A DNA stretch of 64,000 bases from contig JAFLBR010000004.1 in the NCBI GenBank assembly GCA_017303795.1, forward strand, positions 186,001 to 250,000, given 5' to 3'. Under the pieces are notes generated by a model. That model saw only the letters and a list, made by a program, of their open reading frames with translations, did no database searches and was not told the DNA's origin. The DNA is from Cytophagales bacterium (lineage in GTDB: Bacteria > Bacteroidota > Bacteroidia > Cytophagales > Cyclobacteriaceae). The stretch's first letter is position 1; the number at the start of each line of letters is the position of its first letter. Made by a program: the position numbers and the translations under genes. Below, in pieces: positions 58,866-64,000 of this stretch.

Positions 58866-60266
58866 TTAACTCTCCATTCTTTTCTTGTACTGGCCATTAG
58901 GAAACTTCTGCAAATACTTGGTTCGAATTTTATCACCTGTTGTAACCCGAGGCGTGAGATTACACGCTTGCCATATTAACAAGTAATGCAGTTCGTTTTC
59001 AGGGTCAAAAATTTTTGATTGGTTCATAAAATGAAACAAGATTTCTCCTATTTCTTGAGGATCTACTGTTCGTAATAAATTACTGGTTTGCTGAAGGCTA
59101 TTGCAAAAGCCATAGGTTGATTTATAAAAATAGCTGTTTGTAAAAGGGCTCTGCTTCAACTCAGCGGTCAAAACCAATGTCTTTCCTATATATTCTATCA
59201 GATAATCACTCATTCCATATAGGTAAGCCAAATTAAGCGCCTGATATAATGCTACATCCAAATATTGCTCATCATACGCTGATTTTACTATTTGAAAGCG
59301 CGCTATCCTTGTAACAGAGTCTATGCTTGTTGCGCCATTTGCTCTTTGTAAAAGTTGCCCTATTTCTTTTTGACGCAATACCGTTTCCGGATGTGACTTT
59401 AACGAGTCTTTGCTTAGGAAAAAAAATGGATTGAATCTTTCTTCCGGCTCAAAGTTTCTCGAAATCCATGCTTTCTGAAATGGAAACTTCGGTGTGTTAA
59501 GCGGCTCAAAAAGTTTGTCGTTAGATAGTGAGTCTGAACAAAGACCTAATTCCAACAAATTGAGAACTTCGATTGCTCCCTGTGGATTATACTGTACAGA
59601 TTCCATTAATTTGATTGCCCCAGCATCCGCTTCTAATTCTTTTTTTCTGCTGAACTCTGCTGATTCATAAAATAATTCTTTAAGAGCTGCTATTTCTTCA
59701 AGCGGTTCTCCTCCATTCAGCACTTCTTTTACAGTCGACTGTAGCTTTTTAGCACTTTTTGTTTTTTGCTGAACATACATACGGTGGCGAACATGGTTAA
59801 GGTGATGGTGCTGAAGTTCGTGAGCCAATACAAATGCGAGCTGTTCTTCTGTGGTAATTCTTCCCAGCAGGCCTATTGTAATTATGATTGCACCACTGGG
59901 TAAACAAATAGCATTGGCTTCGGGTGTGTTCGCTATTAATACTATCGGAACAAGTGGTCGTATTCCGTTACTTGCCAAAAGTTTGTAAAGCACTCGCTCA
60001 ACCAGAAGCCTTAACGTATCTGACCAAACAAATTTTTCTTTTTCAATAGCTTTATAAATTGATGCAATGCTTCTTTCATAACCATTCCGTAGCAAAGTCA
60101 GGGTATCACCCGACATTTCATTCAACTCTGCCAACAATCCAGCCTTTAGATTTTTTTTTAGTTTTTCCCCATTATCCAAATGGGTGAGTAGTGGTTTAAA
60201 ACTAACATCTGTCTGGCCTTTTAATACCAGCGGAAACAAAAGTAAGATTATGAGTAGCTTCGTCAT
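58866..60266 (-). CDS. M48-family zinc metalloprotease with TPR-like C-terminus
   Basis: 466 residues with signal peptide (MTKLLIILLLFPLVLKG). The active site is HELQHHHLNHV (HExxH; about residue 148), with the third ligand in KKELEADAGAIKLMESVQ. N-terminal residues 20-140 are helical, and the C-terminal 150 residues contain helical repeats with no metal ligand. It resembles the BepA/YfgC type that degrades misfolded outer-membrane proteins. It lies a few bases from the amidohydrolase remnant at 60279. Confidence 0.9.
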   Translation of the reverse strand: MTKLLIILLLFPLVLKGQTDVSFKPLLTHLDNGEKLKKNLKAGLLAELNEMSGDTLTLLRNGYERSIASIYKAIEKEKFVWSDTLRLLVERVLYKLLASNGIRPLVPIVLIANTPEANAICLPSGAIIITIGLLGRITTEEQLAFVLAHELQHHHLNHVRHRMYVQQKTKSAKKLQSTVKEVLNGGEPLEEIAALKELFYESAEFSRKKELEADAGAIKLMESVQYNPQGAIEVLNLLELGLCSDSLSNDKLFEPLNTPKFPFQKAWISRNFEPEERFNPFFFLSKDSLKSHPETVLRQKEIGQLLQRANGATSIDSVTRIARFQIVKSAYDEQYLDVALYQALNLAYLYGMSDYLIEYIGKTLVLTAELKQSPFTNSYFYKSTYGFCNSLQQTSNLLRTVDPQEIGEILFHFMNQSKIFDPENELHYLLIWQACNLTPRVTTGDKIRTKYLQKFPNGQYKKRMES

Positions 60267-60278
60267 TCAGTTGTTGCT

Positions 60279-60365
60279 TCACTTATCTCTCTTCCCTTTC
60301 TTCACCACCAACTTCACATCTAGTAACAATGCCATGTGATTCAACTCACGCCTTTCACGGATTAT
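60279..60365 (-). pseudogene. Remnant of an amidohydrolase 3' end (partial duplicate of 60712-62034)
   Basis: On the minus strand the frame ending at TGA 60279 reads LNHMALLLDVKLVVKKGKRD then K. The intact amidohydrolase ends LRHMALLQDVKLVVKKGKRY then K. The bases align over about 80 positions (CACCACCAACTTCACATC, TAACAATGCCATGTG, CCTTTCACGG). No upstream part of the gene remains. It sits between the M48 gene and the 98-residue membrane protein. Confidence 0.85.
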
Positions 60366-60387
60366 GATTACTGTCATCAAAAATTTA

Positions 60388-60684
60388 TCACCTTCCAAAC
60401 CATCGCAACAGTAAATACCCAAGTGGGTAAAACACAAACGGAGACAATGCCACCAATACCAAAGCTAACAGGTTAGTTTTTCCTGCTGCTGAGTTTCCAC
60501 TAATAAAATTAACAACAGCCATTACCAGGCAAGTCAACACATGAAGCGCTGTAAACAACCACAACCCCGCCATCATTGCAGATTCTTTATTAAGATTATC
60601 ACTAAACGCGTAAATCATTATAATAATGAACCATATCACCGCTGCAATAAAATGCTTGTACAAAATGATAGTGGTTGGGTTCAT
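60388..60684 (-). CDS. Small membrane protein, unknown
   Basis: 98 residues from ATG 60684; a TTG at 60711 would add nine residues. Three hydrophobic segments, with PTTIILYKHFIAAVIWFIII at the start and a final LLALVLVALSPFVFYPLGYL. No family is recognised. It lies 27 bases downstream of the intact amidohydrolase, in the same direction, and upstream of the amidohydrolase remnant. Gene order suggests it belonged with one of the two amidohydrolase copies. Confidence 0.6.
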   Translation of the reverse strand: MNPTTIILYKHFIAAVIWFIIIMIYAFSDNLNKESAMMAGLWLFTALHVLTCLVMAVVNFISGNSAAGKTNLLALVLVALSPFVFYPLGYLLLRWFGR

Positions 60685-60711
60685 AATTTTAGATCCTTCA
60701 GAGTTTGTCAA

Positions 60712-62034
60712 CTACTTATACCGCTTCCCCTTTTTCACCACCAACTTCACATCTTGTAACAATGCCATGTGTCTGAGTACATCTCCTTTCACGGCAATGA
60801 TATCAGCAAACTTGCCTTCGCTTACCGTGCCAAAATCTTTTTCAACACCCATAGCCACTGCGGGCCAGTAAGTAGCTGCGCGGATGGTGTACATCGGGTC
60901 GAACCCAAACTTATTTACCCAAACATCCAATTCGTTCCACGTGCTTTGGCTGTGAAACTTCATCGGTATGCCGCTATCGGTACCTACCAACAACACCACG
61001 CCTGCATTTTTTAGCTGATTAATTTTTTTATCGAGTGTGGGTTTGCGTATCGGGTTTAACCCAAAGTAACTGAGGCGGGCCGGGTGCTTAATACTTTGTT
61101 TTATATCGGCAATAATAGAATCGGGCAAACCCAAATGCCAACTGGTGTTGTCTAAATGTTCAGGGTTATCGCGTACCGATTCAAAGTTGTATAAGCCCTC
61201 GATGGTGGGAGTCCAGAACAATGGGCCGAGACTCATCTTGGCGGTGCGTTCCTTAATCGCAGCAATAATATCTTCCGGGTATTCGGGTGCGGCTGCCAAA
61301 CCGGTGTGCTCAAAATTATCTACACCAGCTTTCAGTCCCCTGCGAATTTCATCGGGGCGGTGCGAATGTGCTACTACTTTCAATTTATTTTTATGCGCTT
61401 CATCTACCACGGCCATGTATTCGGCTTCGGTCATTTCATCCTGATCAATCAGCTTAATGCAATTCACTCCGGCTTTTGCCAACAACCTTACTTTTGCGCG
61501 TGCATCTTCTGCGCCTTTCACGCCCCAGCGAAACTCGGCCGTGCCCGGATAAGCTTCGTGTTGAATAAACGGGCCGCTCATATACATAGTCGGCCCAGGA
61601 ATTTCGCCTTTGTTAATTCTATCGCGCACAGAAATACTGGGGCCAAGCGGACCGCCCAGGTCGCGCGCGCTCGTAACGCCAGCTAACAACAATTGATGCG
61701 CACTTGAAGGCATGATTACGCTTTCCTGAATGCCCATGTATTTTTTGTCCCAATGATTGTAATCGCTGTGGCCGTTTATCATCAGGTGCACGTGCATATC
61801 CCACAGGCCTGGCATTACACTCATGCCTTCGGTAGAAATTACTTCTGCGCCTTTCGGGATTTCGATGTTGCCCACGGTGCCAATGGTTTTGATGCGTTCG
61901 CCTTCGATGATGATAACGGAGTTGAGGAGTGGCTTTCCGCCATAGCCATCAATCAAGGTTCCGCCCACAAGGGCTTTGGTTTGGGCTAAGGCGTTTGCCG
62001 AAATAAGCAGAGCCAGAAAAATAATCAAGCGCAT
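60712..62034 (-). CDS. Exported amidohydrolase (imidazolonepropionase-like)
   Basis: 440 residues from ATG 62034, which gives the signal peptide MRLIIFLALLISANALAQ. Metal-site motifs of the amidohydrolase superfamily: PGLWDMHVHLM (HxH), CIKLIDQDEMTE (possible Lys), VVAHSHRPDEIRRG, NFEHTGLAAAP and LLVGTDSGIP (Asp). The C-terminal beta segment KDFGTVSEGKFADIIAVKGD is the usual closing element. It is a prolidase-like / Xaa-Pro dipeptidase-type exported enzyme. A second, decayed copy of its tail is at 60279-60365. Confidence 0.92.
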   Translation of the reverse strand: MRLIIFLALLISANALAQTKALVGGTLIDGYGGKPLLNSVIIIEGERIKTIGTVGNIEIPKGAEVISTEGMSVMPGLWDMHVHLMINGHSDYNHWDKKYMGIQESVIMPSSAHQLLLAGVTSARDLGGPLGPSISVRDRINKGEIPGPTMYMSGPFIQHEAYPGTAEFRWGVKGAEDARAKVRLLAKAGVNCIKLIDQDEMTEAEYMAVVDEAHKNKLKVVAHSHRPDEIRRGLKAGVDNFEHTGLAAAPEYPEDIIAAIKERTAKMSLGPLFWTPTIEGLYNFESVRDNPEHLDNTSWHLGLPDSIIADIKQSIKHPARLSYFGLNPIRKPTLDKKINQLKNAGVVLLVGTDSGIPMKFHSQSTWNELDVWVNKFGFDPMYTIRAATYWPAVAMGVEKDFGTVSEGKFADIIAVKGDVLRHMALLQDVKLVVKKGKRYK

Positions 62035-62152
62035 AGGTTTAGGTTTGCTTGTGAATGTATGAAAAATCTGAAACAGATTTTCAGGAGTTGTTGCTGATGG
62101 CAAGAATTTGAAGTGCCGGATATTGCCTCTTCAAAAGAATTTTCTCGGAACC

Positions 62153-64000
62153 TTAAAATTTTGGGGAACCCTCCGCTTCTGTAAAATCTCCACGCAACGT
62201 ACGGTAGCGCTTTCGGGCTTCGGCTGCAAACACACTGCCCGGAAACTTATTTAAAAACTCGCGGTAGATTTCCATGGCCTTGTCTTGGTTTTTGAGATGG
62301 CGCTCTTGCAATTCGCCTTGCAGAAAATAAGCATCATCGGCCAGCACATCTTCACTAAACTCCGTTAGAATTTTTTCTAGTAAGGTATAAGCTTCATCAA
62401 ACTCTCCGCGCTTCATACGCAGGTTGGCTTCTAACCAATACACATCATCTTTTATTCCGAGGCGATCGGTACTTACCAATTCATTTACCCAAACAGAATC
62501 ACTAGACAGTTTTTCATTAAACATGTTTGTCAAATTCTGCTTTTGCTTCTCAAGTTGTTTTTTTAAGTCCAGAAGTTCTTCTTCATTAAGTTGCTTATCG
62601 GGTGACCAAAGATTTTTCTGTATGGCTTCTGCACGACTCATTTTTACTTTTCTGAAAACCGTAAAATTTTTCAGTCGCTCTAAAGCAGTTTCGTTTTTGT
62701 TTTGAGCAACCAACAATTCTATCGAAGCAAATTCTTTTAACGCAGAACCATCCGGATCGTAAAAGGTATTTTCCTTTATGCGCATACTCAGGTCAATGGC
62801 ATCGTTGGCTATTTCGCGCGAGGTTGCCTGCTTTAAAATATCAAGGTGTTCCTGCGACAATAAAAACTCCCCTTTAAAGTACGAGAGCTTAGCATTGCGA
62901 AGTTTAGCCTCGTAGCCAACAGGTGTTTCGCGTTGCGATTTTTCTACCTGTGAGTAAAGCAAGGTGGCTTCCCACGGCTCTTCTTTAAGCAGATGAATAT
63001 CACCTAATTCAATTTTTGCTTTTGCTTTCAGGTTAGGAGAAACCCGGTTGTTGGCAATAAGTTGATTCAGGCTTGCTACGGCCGAATCCTTTTCATCCAT
63101 ATAATATGCATACAACAAAGCCTGGCTCAGGTTGGCCTCAAATGCATTGGGGTGCTCCGGATAGTTGTTACGAAAGTTTTGATATTGGCCAATCAGGTAC
63201 TTCACCGAATCGCGGTTTACCGGATATGTTTTTTTCACTTTTGCTTCGCGGGCCTGAATTAATCCTAGGCGGGCCGGAAGTTCGTTCGCGGTCTTAGCGT
63301 ATTCTTTTATTACAAAATTGTAGGCCTTGTCGGCATTATCGTAATCGTTATTGTTTAAGGCAATCTGTGCAATCTCTAATGTTTTGGATTGTTCTTTTTT
63401 AAATCGTTTATCGTAGGCGCGCGCCTGAATAAATGCTCCGTAAAAATTTTTCTGCTGCAGGTTTACCCAGATCAATAAATCGGCAAACACTTCTGAGTTT
63501 TGATTTTGCTGTAGCTTATCGTAAAGCAATCTTTCCAGCGCCTCCAGTTCTTCCGGTTTGGAAAGCAAAATCTGCATGAGGTTTTTTACATAGCTGATGT
63601 TTGCCGGTGTTTGCGTAACGTAGTTCAGATACTCCTGCACCATCTGGTCGCGCTTGCCTGAGATGCGGTAGAGGTTGGCAAGCTCCAGGGTGTAAAGATT
63701 ATTTCCCGCTGAAGCCCTTGCCTGCTGTAAAGCCACAATTGCATACTCCACCTGATTTCGTGCGGCCAGGTAATCGGCCATTGATTTGAGTTTGTACGCA
63801 TCTTCACCTTGTGCCTTGACCAGTGTGCGAAAGTATTTATCGGCTTTGGCAATATCGCCCGACCGTGTGTACACAATGCCCAGATCCATTCGGTACGTAA
63901 GCCGAGGATCGCGCTTGATAATTTTTTCAACGTAATCTTCCGCTTGTGAAAAGCGGCCTGCATCAAGCAAAACGTTAAAATAGTTATTGTGAATAAGCGG
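62153..64000 (-). CDS. TPR-repeat protein, N-terminus beyond window
   Basis: About 616 codons; the frame is open to the right edge (PLIHNNYFNVLLDAGRFSQA at the edge), so the start lies outside. It consists of tetratricopeptide-like units, for example PRLTYRMDLGIVYTRSGDIA, YTLELANLYRISGKRDQMVQ and AYTLLEKILTEFSEDVLADD, ending with GSVFAAEARKRYRTLRGDFT. The final part resembles the YbgF/CpoB outer-membrane-lipoprotein tail. It could be part of a large outer-membrane complex, but the N-terminal signal cannot be seen. It ends downstream of nothing recognisable; the next gene is the amidohydrolase at 118 bases. Confidence 0.9.
   Translation of the reverse strand, partial: PLIHNNYFNVLLDAGRFSQAEDYVEKIIKRDPRLTYRMDLGIVYTRSGDIAKADKYFRTLVKAQGEDAYKLKSMADYLAARNQVEYAIVALQQARASAGNNLYTLELANLYRISGKRDQMVQEYLNYVTQTPANISYVKNLMQILLSKPEELEALERLLYDKLQQNQNSEVFADLLIWVNLQQKNFYGAFIQARAYDKRFKKEQSKTLEIAQIALNNNDYDNADKAYNFVIKEYAKTANELPARLGLIQAREAKVKKTYPVNRDSVKYLIGQYQNFRNNYPEHPNAFEANLSQALLYAYYMDEKDSAVASLNQLIANNRVSPNLKAKAKIELGDIHLLKEEPWEATLLYSQVEKSQRETPVGYEAKLRNAKLSYFKGEFLLSQEHLDILKQATSREIANDAIDLSMRIKENTFYDPDGSALKEFASIELLVAQNKNETALERLKNFTVFRKVKMSRAEAIQKNLWSPDKQLNEEELLDLKKQLEKQKQNLTNMFNEKLSSDSVWVNELVSTDRLGIKDDVYWLEANLRMKRGEFDEAYTLLEKILTEFSEDVLADDAYFLQGELQERHLKNQDKAMEIYREFLNKFPGSVFAAEARKRYRTLRGDFTEAEGSPKF

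Noticed and set aside
1..64000. CRISPR array or tRNA/rRNA genes
   Set aside because: I saw no regular direct repeats with spacers and no tRNA-like TTCGA or anticodon-arm patterns in the spacers. The repeats present are palindromic and dispersed. A covariance-model search was not possible.

Overview
The window looks like chromosomal DNA of a gliding member of the Bacteroidota, most likely Cytophagales. The evidence is a gldB homologue, OmpA proteins with PD40 repeats, many Sec or lipoprotein signal peptides ending in A-Q or a lipobox Cys, weak or absent Shine-Dalgarno sites, and promoter-like sites of the Bacteroidota type (TTTG then TAnnTTTG). I see no rRNA, tRNA, CRISPR array, prophage or complete insertion sequence. 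With the transposase remnant at 53.3-53.7 kb counted as a gene, no gene-free gap reaches 300 bases. The longest are 11296-11544 and 33315-33519, in which I see nothing distinctive.

Layout. 1-9.2 kb: the N-terminal part of uvrA (minus strand, running off the left edge), an acidic small protein, an ECF sigma factor overlapping a small possible anti-sigma protein, membrane proteins, a DUF1080 protein, a lipoprotein, a GT4 glycosyltransferase, and an AT-rich two-gene cassette (AAA ATPase plus DUF4276 protein) resembling anti-phage systems. 9.2-25.5 kb: a membrane-anchored AraC/TPR regulator, ankyrin lipoprotein, acyltransferase, TerB-like protein, Gfo/Idh/MocA oxidoreductase with an MFS permease, gldB divergent from a deoxynucleoside kinase, a toxin-antitoxin pair, an M14 peptidase, DinB-like and RDD proteins, a lipid kinase and a TPR protein. 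25.6-31.9 kb: a tightly packed plus-strand run (amidohydrolase, dgkA, DUF1361, acyl-CoA thioesterase, exported CHAT-TPR protein). 31.9-53.1 kb: mostly envelope functions (M20 peptidase, sortilin-like repeat protein, DsbD, M23 peptidase, patatin/BamA-like protein, two OmpA proteins, ALDH, AsmA). 53.2-64 kb: a dead REP-associated transposase with its palindromes, MFS and Rieske oxygenase genes, a LytTR regulator, hydrolases, an M48 protease, an amidohydrolase with a decayed partial duplicate, and a TPR protein running off the right edge.

The main unusual theme is short palindromic (REP-like) elements. At least three families are present. One copy lies in frame inside uvrA and another in the signal-peptide region of gldB. 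Others fill spacers between co-directional genes. A third family surrounds a RAYT pseudogene in a REPtron-like arrangement. Second in interest are the ATPase/DUF4276 cassette, the exported CHAT operon and the amidohydrolase tail remnant.
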